NCBI RefSeq assembly: GCF_905475395.1
Contig: NC_058341.1
Coordinates: 73,033,597 to 73,097,596 of the forward strand
Length of the DNA: 64,000 nucleotides
DNA from: Chrysoperla carnea
Taxonomy: Eukaryota; Arthropoda; Insecta; Neuroptera; Chrysopidae
Direction: 5' to 3'
Position 1 is the stretch's first letter. Each line of letters begins with the position of its first letter. The position numbers were made by a program, and so were the translations under genes. Under the pieces are notes generated by a model that saw nothing but the letters and a program-made list of their open reading frames with translations, did no database searches and was not told the DNA's origin. This document shows, piece after piece, positions 20,835 to 30,118 of this stretch.

Positions 20835-20839
20835 ATTTA

Positions 20840-21225
20840 TTTGGTTGAAGAATACTGTATAAAAACAATCCTTTTTTTCTTTACATTTTTTTGTTATGAC
20901 ATTATTAATATTGTCGTTGGTTTATATTTGATAATTATTTTAAATGTAATATTAATTTTTTAATTAAAAGTACTAAATATAAAATTTATCTAAAAAAAAA
21001 AACCGTAAGATGATAAAGTGTAGAAAAAAATTAATTATTTTTAATTAGTTCAAAATTAAGAAGGAAAAAAAGAATTTCTTATCAATTTTTTATAGAGAAA
21101 TATTTTTAAACTAAGTATGAATCAATTATTAAAAAAAAATCATATAAAAAGCATGATGATAATCATATCAAATTACATATTAAAAGAAAACGTTAGTACG
21201 AAATCATAAAATTTTTTTGATAAAA
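20840..21225. other. AT-rich left arm of Polinton B
   Basis: No gene is recognised between the tRNA-like sequence and the next open frame. It is low-complexity AT-rich DNA. Confidence 0.4.
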
Positions 21226-21226
21226 A

Positions 21227-21613
21227 AAGGGTTTAGACGGAACATGTCCTAAGTATAAATACAATGTATTTGTAAGCTGGTTTATACCAACATGTTTGCA
21301 AGTGTTGTTTGATACACCAAATCATTTCAAAAAATTGGTAACATCAAAAGAAGCGTGGGAACTATTTGAGGAATTGAATACAGTGAGGATGGTTGAAATT
21401 CAAAATATGGTGATGGAACTTATGGAACTGATGTATGAGTTTGAAGATAGATTGGGAGAAGAATTTTATCACCCTGACGGATGGGAGTATTTTGAACTAG
21501 AATGTTTGAGCCGTATTAGCTCATTTCAAAATTATTATGATGGTGAAATATTGGAGGAGTTTTCAACGTTTCTAACCTTATGGAACACAAAAACATTACA
21601 AAGACAAAATTGA
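21227..21613 (+). CDS. Unknown small Polinton B gene upstream of the polymerase (5' end unclear)
   Basis: One frame is open from about 21227 to the TGA at 21611 (about 128 codons) without an ATG near its front, so an upstream exon or another start is likely. The product is acidic, helical and Trp/Glu-rich, with the motif LGEEFYHPDGWEYF followed by QNYYDGEILEEF. A decayed homologue at 57840-58038 has LGEEFYHP and QNFYDGEILEEL, with a good splice acceptor (TTTCTTTCAG) before it, which also hints at a spliced gene. I do not recognise the family. Confidence 0.5.
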   Translation, partial: KGLDGTCPKYKYNVFVSWFIPTCLQVLFDTPNHFKKLVTSKEAWELFEELNTVRMVEIQNMVMELMELMYEFEDRLGEEFYHPDGWEYFELECLSRISSFQNYYDGEILEEFSTFLTLWNTKTLQRQN

Positions 21614-21821
21614 ATTATATTTTATGTACACATATGTAATAAATTATATTATAATACTTAAATTTTTTTGTAAATAATTTATAGACTTAATAAATGTTTT
21701 TTGAAAAAATTTTTTTCTTTTTGTTTGTGGGTTAGATTAAAAGTATAAAGACCAACTTCTTTTAATAATATAAGTTATTTTCTCTTCAGACACAGTGGTG
21801 TATAGATAAAAATCAATAATA

Positions 21822-24800
21822 ATGGATTGCGGTATTCAGCTAAGTGGACGGATAGTGAAAAAAATGGGGGAAGTTGTGACTATTTTAAAAAGGACAAATA
21901 ATTTAAAAAATTTAGAAAAATGGCTCAAATACTGTTGTCTAAATATTCGACATTTCAAAAAATTGTTAAAGAAATGTACTTGTGTTGGAACAAAAAGTCA
22001 TTTGGAAGCCAATATTTTTTCAATGATAAGCTTTCGCGAACAAATAAAATCATTTTTACATAAAGGTGGTAGTTATGTTAATAGAAAAAAAGTTCGCGGA
22101 ATGAAGTGGGAAGACATCGAGTCAGCATTTAAAAGTCGTTTAAGGACAAGTGTAATAGTAAATTTAATTTACAAAGATCCCAAATATTTTTTGAAGGATG
22201 CTGTAATGTTGTTTAGAGCACGAATCAAAAACATTTTAAATAATTTTGAAATGATAAAGGTGAATACATCATTATGTTGTGAGTTTGTTAAGAGTATTGA
22301 TAATGAAAATGTATCTTCACTGAAATGTTTTAATACGAAGAATGTAATTATTGATCGTCAAACAGATCTAAAAAAATGGTTTTTGACGAATGTTGAAGGA
22401 CCGCTTTTAGCAGAATTGGAGGAATTTCAAGAACGTGATAGTCGATGGGCATTAAGGGAGGTGGTTCATTTAAGAATACATATAAACAAATGTCAATTAT
22501 TAAGAGGCTCATCATATATAGAATTACCAAAATGTATTAAAACGAAACATGCCTGTGTGAATGTTAAAAATAATGATGAAGCTTGCTTTGCATGGGCAGT
22601 AACTTCAGCTCTACGTCCAGTAAGTAGGAATTTAAACAGAATGAGTTCATATCCACACTATTCGACCGTTTTGAAATTAAAAAGTATTAGATTTCCAATG
22701 ACATTGAAACAAATCCCCAAATTTGAAAAATTAAATGGGTTAAATATTAATGTATATATTTTGAAATTTTGTAAAAAAGTGAAATATAGTGTTGAGCCAG
22801 CGTTTCTTACATCAAAAAAACAACCAATTCATGTTAATCTGTTAATGATACAAAATATTTATTTAGAAGATCATGATGATCATTTTGATTATGATAGTAT
22901 CAAAAATGATAATGATGATATAACAATTAAATATCATTTTTGTTGGATAAAAAATTTGTCAAGGCTTATATCAAGACAAATGAGTAAACACGATGGGGCA
23001 ATATACATATGCGATCGATGTCAACAATATTTTGTGTCTGAAATAAAATTAATAAAACATAGTGAAGAATGTGAACAATATAATAAATGTAAAGTTGTTT
23101 TACCAAATCCAGATAAAAAAATAATGAAATTTAAAAACTTTGCAAATAAAGAGCGTACAGTGATTTCTGTTTATGTTGACTTTGAGTGTATGTTAGCACC
23201 CATAGATAAATGTGTTGGTAAGAAAGCAAAATGTTATCAAAAACATATTGCTTACAGTGTGGGATACTATGTGTGTTGTACATATAAAAATGAACTAAAT
23301 TATTATAAATCATACAGAGGTGAAAATTGTGAAAGATGGCTTGCAATGGAACTGAAAACTTTATCGGACATAGTTAATGAAACAATTGAAAATCCTGTAC
23401 CAATGATCAAATTAAATGCTAGTGAAAAAGAAAAAATTAAGATGGTAACTAATTGTCATATTTGTGGGGAGCCTCTCTCTGCTACGGATCGAGTTTTAGA
23501 TCATAATCATTTCACAGGCGCGTTTAGGGGAGTAGCCCATTCTAATTGTAATTTAAATTATCATGAATCCCATACCATACCAATTGTATTCCATAATCTT
23601 AGTGGATATGATGCGCATTTAATTATAGAAGAGATAGCTACAGCCTTTAAAGGTAGTATTAACTTAATACCTCTAACAAAAGAAAATTATATTTCTTTTA
23701 TAAAACATGTGACAGGTACAAAAATCAAATTAAAATTTATAGATTCATTTCGATTTTTAAGCGCATCGTTAGAAAATTTAGCAGCACTTCTTAGCGAGTA
23801 TAAAATATTGTATAAAAATTGTTTTAATGGTGATAATGATAAATTTAAATTACTAACGCGAAAGGGTGTATTCCCATATGATTATATAAGCGATTTAACT
23901 AAATTAGATGAACAATCTCTACCATCAATTGATATGTTTTTTAGTACTTTAACTGATTCAAAAATTTCACTTGATGAATACAGACATGCTCAAAATGTGT
24001 GGAAAGCCTTTAATATACAAACGTTGGGTGAATATAGTGATTTATATTTAAAAACGGATGTTTTATTACTTGCTGATATTTTTGAAAATTTTCGCGATAT
24101 GTGCTTGGAAAAATACCTCTTAGACCCCTGCCATTATTATACTTTACCTGGGCTAACCTGGCAGGCAATGTTAAAATATACGAAAGTTGAATTAGAATTA
24201 CTAACGGATATTGATATGATAATGTTTGTGGAGCAAGGTACTCGGGGTGGATTAAGCCAATGCAGTAATCGATATGCTAAAGCAAATAATAAATATATGA
24301 CAAATTATGATTGTAATAAAAAGAGTGAATATTTAGTGTATTGGGATGTGAATGGTATGTATGCTTGGGCAATGCAACAGTGTCTTCCGTTAAAGAATTT
24401 TCAATGGTGTACCGATACAGACATTGATGTAAAGTCTATACCAGATGATAATCCTGAAGGATACATTTTTGAAGTTGATTTAAAATATCCAGATGATATA
24501 CATGATAGCCATAATGATCTACCACTGTGTCCAACTCACGAAAAGCCTCCAGGGGGGAAAAGTAAAAAGCTTATTGCAACATTGTATGATAAGAAAAAAT
24601 ATATTTTGCATTATAGAAATTTAAAACAGTGTTTACAATATGGGATGATTTTAGAAAAAGTACATCGTATATTAAAATTTGATCAATCAGCATGGCTCAA
24701 ACCATACATCGATTTGAATATAAAAATGAGAGCTGAATCAAAGAGTAATTTTGAAAAAAATTTGTACAAGTTAATGAACAATGCTGTGTTTGGTAAAACT

Positions 24801-25592
24801 ATGGAAAATGTTCGAAAAAGAAGGGTGGTAAAATTACGAACCCGATGGCTTGGTCGATATGGGGTAAAAGTATTGATTGCTAAACCAAACTTTTATAATC
24901 GTACAATATTCAGTGAAAATTTAGTAGCAATTGAATTGAAAAATCTAACTTTATATTACGATAGACCGATGATTGTGGGAATGGTTACTTTAGATATTGC
25001 AAGAACTAAAATAAATGATTTTCATTATGGTTATGTCAAAACCAAATTTGGTAATAAGGCTAAAGGATTGTATACCGATACGGATTCAATAATCTATATC
25101 ATTGAGACCGATGACATATATGAGATTATTAAAGCAGACATACATAAATTTGATACAAGCGATTATGAACCTAATAATATTTATGGCATACCATTAGTTA
25201 ATAAAAAAGTGTCTGGATTAATGAAGGATGAATTAAATGGAAAGATTATGACTGAGTTTATTGGATTAAGATCAAAAATGTATACCTATAAGATTGATAA
25301 TGATAATGAAAATATTGTGAAAAAGATAAAAGGTATTAAGAGGGATGTTGTTAAAAATCAAATAACTTTTGATGATTATTATGAGTGTTTAAAAAATTTA
25401 AAAATTAAAACCACAACACAAAAATGTATACGTTCATTTAAACATAAACTGTATAGTATAGAAGAGAGTAAAGTAGCATTAAGTGGAAATGATGATAAGA
25501 GATGTATTATTGATAATAGTTTTGATACATATGCATGGGGTCATTATAAGAAACGAATAATATTATTAATTAATTATTTATGTATATATTGA
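21822..25592 (+). CDS. polB: Polinton DNA polymerase B (protein-primed), intact
   Basis: 1256 residues; replicates the Polinton genome by protein priming. The ATG follows AATAATA. The N-terminal third has the AFKSRLRTSV and IELPKCIKTKHACVNVKNND blocks typical of Polinton polymerases. A 3'-5' exonuclease motif VYVDFECMLAP lies near residue 455 and a Cys/His cluster (CHICGEPL, DHNHFTG, CNLNYH) near 545-590. The palm motifs follow: DVNGMYAWAMQQCLP near 843, KLMNNAVFGKTMENVRKR near 983, YTDTDSIIY with the catalytic Asp pair near 1086, and LRSKMYTY near 1147. It ends FDTYAWGHYKK. There are no stops or frameshifts. It is transcribed toward the convergent integrase gene. Confidence 0.93.
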   Translation: MDCGIQLSGRIVKKMGEVVTILKRTNNLKNLEKWLKYCCLNIRHFKKLLKKCTCVGTKSHLEANIFSMISFREQIKSFLHKGGSYVNRKKVRGMKWEDIESAFKSRLRTSVIVNLIYKDPKYFLKDAVMLFRARIKNILNNFEMIKVNTSLCCEFVKSIDNENVSSLKCFNTKNVIIDRQTDLKKWFLTNVEGPLLAELEEFQERDSRWALREVVHLRIHINKCQLLRGSSYIELPKCIKTKHACVNVKNNDEACFAWAVTSALRPVSRNLNRMSSYPHYSTVLKLKSIRFPMTLKQIPKFEKLNGLNINVYILKFCKKVKYSVEPAFLTSKKQPIHVNLLMIQNIYLEDHDDHFDYDSIKNDNDDITIKYHFCWIKNLSRLISRQMSKHDGAIYICDRCQQYFVSEIKLIKHSEECEQYNKCKVVLPNPDKKIMKFKNFANKERTVISVYVDFECMLAPIDKCVGKKAKCYQKHIAYSVGYYVCCTYKNELNYYKSYRGENCERWLAMELKTLSDIVNETIENPVPMIKLNASEKEKIKMVTNCHICGEPLSATDRVLDHNHFTGAFRGVAHSNCNLNYHESHTIPIVFHNLSGYDAHLIIEEIATAFKGSINLIPLTKENYISFIKHVTGTKIKLKFIDSFRFLSASLENLAALLSEYKILYKNCFNGDNDKFKLLTRKGVFPYDYISDLTKLDEQSLPSIDMFFSTLTDSKISLDEYRHAQNVWKAFNIQTLGEYSDLYLKTDVLLLADIFENFRDMCLEKYLLDPCHYYTLPGLTWQAMLKYTKVELELLTDIDMIMFVEQGTRGGLSQCSNRYAKANNKYMTNYDCNKKSEYLVYWDVNGMYAWAMQQCLPLKNFQWCTDTDIDVKSIPDDNPEGYIFEVDLKYPDDIHDSHNDLPLCPTHEKPPGGKSKKLIATLYDKKKYILHYRNLKQCLQYGMILEKVHRILKFDQSAWLKPYIDLNIKMRAESKSNFEKNLYKLMNNAVFGKTMENVRKRRVVKLRTRWLGRYGVKVLIAKPNFYNRTIFSENLVAIELKNLTLYYDRPMIVGMVTLDIARTKINDFHYGYVKTKFGNKAKGLYTDTDSIIYIIETDDIYEIIKADIHKFDTSDYEPNNIYGIPLVNKKVSGLMKDELNGKIMTEFIGLRSKMYTYKIDNDNENIVKKIKGIKRDVVKNQITFDDYYECLKNLKIKTTTQKCIRSFKHKLYSIEESKVALSGNDDKRCIIDNSFDTYAWGHYKKRIILLINYLCIY

Positions 25593-25826
25593 TAATAAAG
25601 TTTGCTATTAATTTAAAATGTAATTTTATTAAATTGTAAGTATAATCATTTATCTACAAAAAAAATAACTTTTAAAAAAAATTAGACGCATGACGGATGT
25701 AAAAAACCAAAAAAATGTATATATTGATAATAAATTTTTTTGATTTTACAATGTAATTTTATTTTTTTTAAATTATTGTTGATTGTAAAAAAGTCGTGTG
25801 GCGGATATACTAATTAGGTCAAAGTA
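25593..25826. other. AT-rich spacer after the polymerase
   Basis: Polymerase 3' flank. A GTATATATTGATAATAAA segment occurs twice (about 25578 and 25716), suggesting a small duplication of the polymerase stop region. There is no gene. Confidence 0.4.
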
Positions 25827-25913
25827 GTGTTTAAGAAGTATATAAGCGGGAATTTCTTTAGCTCCATATTAATTTTTTTGTATTATACAAATTTAAAATT
25901 ATTTCCATCAAAA

Positions 25914-26201
25914 ATGATAAAACTGAGTATTAGTTTCAAAACTTTAAACAATAGAGTGACGGAGGCCTCAATTTTTAAAGAAAATGCACTAATGGGACAT
26001 TGGTACATTCAAAACTATTGGCGATTGAAAATTTTTGGTGGATGGAAGAATGAGTGCACTTTGGTGGAGTTTATTAATAAAGTGGAAACAATCATGGAAT
26101 ACGAAAATATTTCATCTATATATGTGGACAAAACTGCTGATTACATTATATGTAAAAACTTGTTTAAAAATCCATATAATGTTTATGTTGAATGGAATTG
26201 A
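25914..26201 (+). CDS. Unknown 95-aa protein with the FKEN.LMGHWYI motif
   Basis: The frame is open from 25827, but the first ATG with a plausible context is at 25914 (MIKLSISFKTLNN). It contains SIFKENALMGHWYIQNYWRL, a segment repeated four times in partial or decayed form on the opposite strand at 35.15-36.25 kb. The C-terminus (YENISSIYVDKTADYIIC) has no counterpart there. Function unknown. The recurrence of the motif in both halves of the element suggests a Polinton-borne family rather than chance. Confidence 0.45.
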   Translation: MIKLSISFKTLNNRVTEASIFKENALMGHWYIQNYWRLKIFGGWKNECTLVEFINKVETIMEYENISSIYVDKTADYIICKNLFKNPYNVYVEWN

Positions 26202-26340
26202 TTTCGTATTGGATGTGGAATTGTTGACTGGTTTTTTAATAAAAAAAAACAAATGTAAATATTTTTTTTGTATTTTTTATTTATATTAGTGAAAAAAAAT
26301 TAATAAATATTAAGTTTTTTAATATAAAAAAAAGTTTTTT

Positions 26341-27270
26341 TTATTTAACAATATCGAGTTTATTTATCCATGAATCAAAATCCTTAGAGTATCCTAACCA
26401 TCGAACGAACACCTTATTCTTTTGACGTTTTAAAATTTTTTCCACCAAGAAGATGTTGGGATATTTTACTTTTTGTAGTTCGAATTCATAAAATCCTCCA
26501 AGAATTTCTGCTCCATTGGCATCGTTAAGAAGGTAAGTTACTGGATTAGTGTTTCGAATTTTTCTTATTTGAAATATTTCAGCAGTCCATGATGGTAGGT
26601 AGCCTTTGTCAAACAGCGATTTATATTTAGAAATTCTAACATGATCATTGATTTTAAACTTTGGTCGGCGGTCGGTGATTTTAATATTATTGTAGATGGT
26701 GGAGAGTAACATTTTTTCATTAGAAGCATTAACATCACATGGCTTCATTTTTATAGTACGATGGATTTTTTTATTGTAGTTGTTAATCAATGGTGAGATA
26801 AGATTTATCCATTTATATGATCCATTTAAACTGAATTGTTTCCACATTTGTTCCTTGATAGTTCGATTAAAACGCTCAACAATTGATGCTTTTATTGTGC
26901 TAAATGTTGAATAGTGATTTATTCCATATTCTTCCATTAAACTATGAATTTTTTTATTGAAAAATTCCTTACCATCATCTGTTTGGAGATTTTTTGGTAT
27001 ACGTCCTTGTTGAAAAATTTTAATCATAGCATTACAAACTGCCTCACTACTTTTATTTTTGATTGGTGTAGCCCAAGCGTATTTAGAAAATGAATCGATA
27101 ACCGTAAGCAAATATTTGTATTCATTATTTTCTTTAGCATATGAACCCATTTCGACTAAATCCGCTTGCCATAAATCATCCAGACCTTTTATAATTACTC
27201 TTCTCCGTTTAAAATTCTTACGTGCAGGTTTATGGAGTTCGTTGACAACTTGTTGCTTCTTAGATATCAT
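26341..27270 (-). CDS. int: Polinton integrase (retroviral type, DDE plus chromodomain), intact
   Basis: Inserts the element and makes the 6-bp duplication. The DDE core shows LWQADLVEMGSY (first Asp), LQTDDGKEFF (second Asp) and KASIVERFNRTIKEQMW (Glu). An SH3-like region follows (PKFKINDHVRISKYKS), and the protein ends in a chromodomain (FLVEKILKRQKNKVFVRWLGY). I prefer the start at 27270 (MISKKQQVV) over the ATG at 27291, because the broken copy in region D starts MSKQQIVQELHKPA. The start overlaps the end of the fibre-like gene. About 310 residues. Confidence 0.93.
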   Translation of the reverse strand: MISKKQQVVNELHKPARKNFKRRRVIIKGLDDLWQADLVEMGSYAKENNEYKYLLTVIDSFSKYAWATPIKNKSSEAVCNAMIKIFQQGRIPKNLQTDDGKEFFNKKIHSLMEEYGINHYSTFSTIKASIVERFNRTIKEQMWKQFSLNGSYKWINLISPLINNYNKKIHRTIKMKPCDVNASNEKMLLSTIYNNIKITDRRPKFKINDHVRISKYKSLFDKGYLPSWTAEIFQIRKIRNTNPVTYLLNDANGAEILGGFYEFELQKVKYPNIFLVEKILKRQKNKVFVRWLGYSKDFDSWINKLDIVK

Positions 27271-27745
27271 ATTCGATGAGTTTTTCGTCATTTAATAACT
27301 TTATATTTTTATTAAATTTAGTTATATATGTAAGCCACTTTTGCTCAATCAGTTTTTCAACATCCGCACTTAGCTTTTTCACATTTTCATCATCTTTTAG
27401 CTCAATCGATTTTTTAAGAACCTCTAAGCTTTTATCAAACTGAGCATATAAATTATGAACGCTATTATCGAAATCACCCGTTATGGTTTTTTTATAATCA
27501 TGTACTTCTTTTGTCAACTCCCCCAATGAGTGTGAACTCGTATTCACTGTAGATGTTAATCCATTAAGTTTCACATACAAATTAGCTAGATTTTTAGCCA
27601 TGACATTCAAATTGTCTGTTAGTGTAGTAATTTTTTCATTGGTTTTATGTAGATATTGTTTCAGATTTATTATTTCAGAATTAGTTCGATATATAGATGA
27701 TGATGTTGTCGATCTACTTGAACGCCCAAACTTATCAACACTCAT
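27260..27745 (-). CDS. Fibre-like coiled-coil protein (copy B)
   Basis: 161 residues from the conserved start MSVDKFGRSS, which is shared with the copies at 53929-54459 (MSVDKFGQSS) and 63258-63842 (MSMHKFGYHK). The upstream ATG at 27778 is less likely. It is mostly predicted coiled coil with heptad-like Leu/Lys/Asn spacing. The D copy also has a GPPGTG segment and a phage fibre-like motif that are lost here. The place next to integrase and DUF8207 is kept in D. A trimeric fibre or spike at the capsid vertex is the most likely role, by inference. Confidence 0.65.
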   Translation of the reverse strand: MSVDKFGRSSRSTTSSSIYRTNSEIINLKQYLHKTNEKITTLTDNLNVMAKNLANLYVKLNGLTSTVNTSSHSLGELTKEVHDYKKTITGDFDNSVHNLYAQFDKSLEVLKKSIELKDDENVKKLSADVEKLIEQKWLTYITKFNKNIKLLNDEKLIEYDI

Positions 27746-27783
27746 ATTGATAATGATTGTGATGAGTGATTTGAACATGATAT

Positions 27784-28821
27784 TTATACGATAATGTTAC
27801 TTTCGTATAATTCTTCAAGTATACTCATTATTTCGCTTTGAACATTTGAATGTCCCGCGCGTTGGGCCGCAATAAGGACCTTAAGGCGCTGGCAGATTTC
27901 ATTTACGTCGTTCCAGTAGGTGTAATGGACATTATCAGTGAGTTGCATTAAACCCAAACCTTCTATTTTCCCATTATTATCGTCAGTAGTAGTTTTAAAT
28001 CTTTTCCGACTAATTGGTGGTTTGGTAATCGCCGTTGCCGGCTTTTTTTTTTGATTGTTCATGTTTGGAAACATTGGTTTAATAATATGATTATACTTGT
28101 AACTTTTACTCGATTTTAATTGTAGATTTTCATCATTTTTATGTCTGTGTGCATTTGTTGTTCTCAAAATAAAACCATACTTGATTAGATCTTCTTGATT
28201 GTACAAATCTTCATCGGGTTTCTTCATAAATAGCAATTCGTATAGACCGCGAGTACCTTTGTACGATGTCTCTCCAATTTCTAAATTATTATTGTGTATA
28301 TGTAACTCAGAATTACCAATATACCATTTACCGTCTTCCCAGCGTGGTCCAAAAGTATGATCGATAGCATTATTTGTGGTAAGCGTACGTTTTAGATATT
28401 CTCCTGCTATATCACCAAAATCTTCATTTTTTGAAAAAAAATTTTCAAGCTCTACATATCCCTGAGCTTTAGGTTGACTCATCAGCCTTCTAGCCGCTAA
28501 TTGGGCTGATTCACGGCGAACGGGTGTTGTTTGAAAAACTTCATCATTGTCTGAATCTAGCATTAATGGTGTTTTTACCATTCCATATGGAGGTGTTATA
28601 GTTTCTCTTTTAGGTGGTGTCGTCTCATTTTTAGTTTTTATTTCTGATTTTTTATGTTTTGCTTTAATTTCTGTTACAATCTCTTCCAATGGTACGGTAA
28701 TTGGTTTCAAATTTGTTTCAACTAAAAGATCAGATTCAATTTTTCCACTCTTAATTTGTTTATACTTTTCTCGAATTGATTTCGATGCTTTAATTATATT
28801 TTTTGTAAGCTGTTCATCCAT
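27784..28821 (-). CDS. DUF8207-type Polinton protein
   Basis: 345 residues. The central block IDHTFGPRWEDGKWYIGNS, followed by YKGTRGLYELLFMKKPDEDLY and TNAHRHKNDE, matches a domain found in many insect Polinton-associated proteins (named DUF8207, from memory). The N-terminal 110 residues are Lys/Glu/Thr-rich and probably disordered. The C-terminal block YWNDVNEICQRLKVLIAAQRAG, ending SILEELYESNIIV, is also left as a remnant at 54497-54697. Function unknown; it may be structural or a scaffold given its place between fibre and ATPase. It is the first gene after the GTTAAC repeat region on this strand. Confidence 0.85.
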   Translation of the reverse strand: MDEQLTKNIIKASKSIREKYKQIKSGKIESDLLVETNLKPITVPLEEIVTEIKAKHKKSEIKTKNETTPPKRETITPPYGMVKTPLMLDSDNDEVFQTTPVRRESAQLAARRLMSQPKAQGYVELENFFSKNEDFGDIAGEYLKRTLTTNNAIDHTFGPRWEDGKWYIGNSELHIHNNNLEIGETSYKGTRGLYELLFMKKPDEDLYNQEDLIKYGFILRTTNAHRHKNDENLQLKSSKSYKYNHIIKPMFPNMNNQKKKPATAITKPPISRKRFKTTTDDNNGKIEGLGLMQLTDNVHYTYWNDVNEICQRLKVLIAAQRAGHSNVQSEIMSILEELYESNIIV

Positions 28822-28906
28822 TATTTTTTGCGTTCACACAAAAAATGGGGTGGGTGAGTTACCCGTTTAACGGTTGATGATGAAATGATTTATTTTTCCA
28901 TGTAAC

Positions 28907-29021
28907 ACGCCCGTTATAAACAGAGATCCGTTAACACAACGGGTGGGTGTTGTTAACGGGGTGTTGTTAACGAGGTGTTGTTAACGGGGTGATGTTATAA
29001 ACAGACCTGTTAACAACGGGT
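28907..29021. promoter_or_regulatory. GTTAAC repeat cluster upstream of the DUF8207 gene
   Basis: Five GTTAAC palindromes at 28930, 28952, 28966, 28980 and 29009 are set in G-rich GTTGTTAACGGGG units, bracketed by two GTTATAAACAGA motifs (near 28913 and 28994). It is the GC-richest spot of Polinton B. Spacings of 14 bp between three units suggest a protein-binding array, either the promoter of the minus-strand DUF8207-fibre-integrase genes or a replication or packaging site. Confidence 0.55.
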
Positions 29022-29061
29022 ATGATCGATGGTCCGATATAAAAATAGAGCCGATGACATC

Positions 29062-29847
29062 TTAAATCTGTATAAAAGTATCAAATCCATTACGATAACG
29101 TCCTTTATTCATTTCACAATCCTTATCTATAACTAAAAATCCATATTTTTGTTTCCAACACTCCGCACACATACTTTTAAATGTGTCAAATGACATGTCA
29201 GTGTTGATATGATCATTAAATATATGTCTCAAATTTAAATCATCCTGCTTGAACAAAATTAAATGATTACAATTGTCCCGGATTAAGTGTTTTTGAATTT
29301 TTGTATATGATTGGGATAGATAGAAGCAATCAATATCATTATGATGACCCATACAAAAGTATAAACGAATATTATCTTGTTTATCGCAAGCCACATCATC
29401 AAATATAAATATTGAATTCTTACGTGCCTCTTCGGGCGGTAATACATCACAGTTATTGGAGAATTCATAATAACCTAATCCTTTTACAGTTTCTAATATC
29501 TTCTTTAAATATTGGTATTTTGGCTGATGGAGAGACTTTGAATACACATATACATTTTCAAATTTTAAACCATTGGGGTGCTCTAGGAGACTTATAATAA
29601 CATTCGTTTTTCCTACAACATCATTAATTAAAAAAAAAAAAAAATTTTTTTTTTATTAAAAAAATTGACAAAAATGTTATGTTTTTTTTGAATTTAATTA
29701 TTTTTTTTTACCTGAATTTGAAGGACCACACAAAATTCCTCGTATACTATTTGGTAACAATTCACCATGTTTCTTTTCACAAGTTTTCATATTTTCGAAA
29801 TCAGCGTTTCGAATTGGTAAAACTATATTTTGTTTTATAAAACGCAT
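29062..29847 (-). CDS. Genome-packaging ATPase (FtsK/HerA type) with an intron in Walker A
   Basis: Exon 1 is 29847-29712 (136 nt, starting MRFIKQNIVLP) and exon 2 is 29612-29062. The intron 29711-29613 (99 nt) has GT and AG borders and interrupts the P-loop: exon 1 ends in ILCGPSNS and exon 2 begins with the Gly-Lys-Thr part. Splicing keeps the frame and yields 228 residues, about the usual Polinton ATPase size. Walker B is SIFIFDDVACDKQ. The enzyme would pump the element's DNA into capsids. Without splicing there is no usable ATPase, so nuclear expression is required. Confidence 0.85.
29613..29711 (-). other. Intron within the ATPase gene
   Basis: The donor is CAG|GTAAAA and the acceptor TTGTAG|GAAAAA on the minus strand. 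The intron is T/A-rich and 99 nt. Both flanking coding parts are needed for the P-loop. Confidence 0.82.
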
Positions 29848-29944
29848 TTTTTTGTGTTGTTGTTGTTGTTGTAAAGTTTTTTTATTTTATTTTTTCTATT
29901 TTTTAAATTAAGTCCATCAATGTTGTACACGTAATGGATCTGCA

Positions 29945-30003
29945 GCTAGATGCCGGCATCCAGCATCTAGATGTCGACATCTAGATGTCAGTATCTAGAT
30001 GTC
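29945..30003. promoter_or_regulatory. 14-bp spaced ATCTAGATGTC repeats in a divergent promoter region
   Basis: ATCTAGATGTC occurs at 29965, 29979 and 29993, exactly 14 bp apart, preceded by a CTAGATGCCGGCATCCAG palindrome. The array lies between the divergent ATPase (minus) and phospholipase (plus) genes, so it is placed to control both sides of the element. Confidence 0.55.
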
Positions 30004-30118
30004 ATCTGCCAGATTATGATGGTGGTGGGGGGTTGGTAGCTAAACAATTTTTTTTATTAATCTAATATATATAAATCTTTTACGAAGGGGGAGGACTGTG
30101 AAAAAACCAATAAATAAT

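Noticed and set aside
25914..26201. Part of the polymerase gene
   Set aside because: It begins 320 bp after the polymerase stop and shows no similarity to polymerase C-termini; the polymerase ends with its usual AWGHYKK segment.
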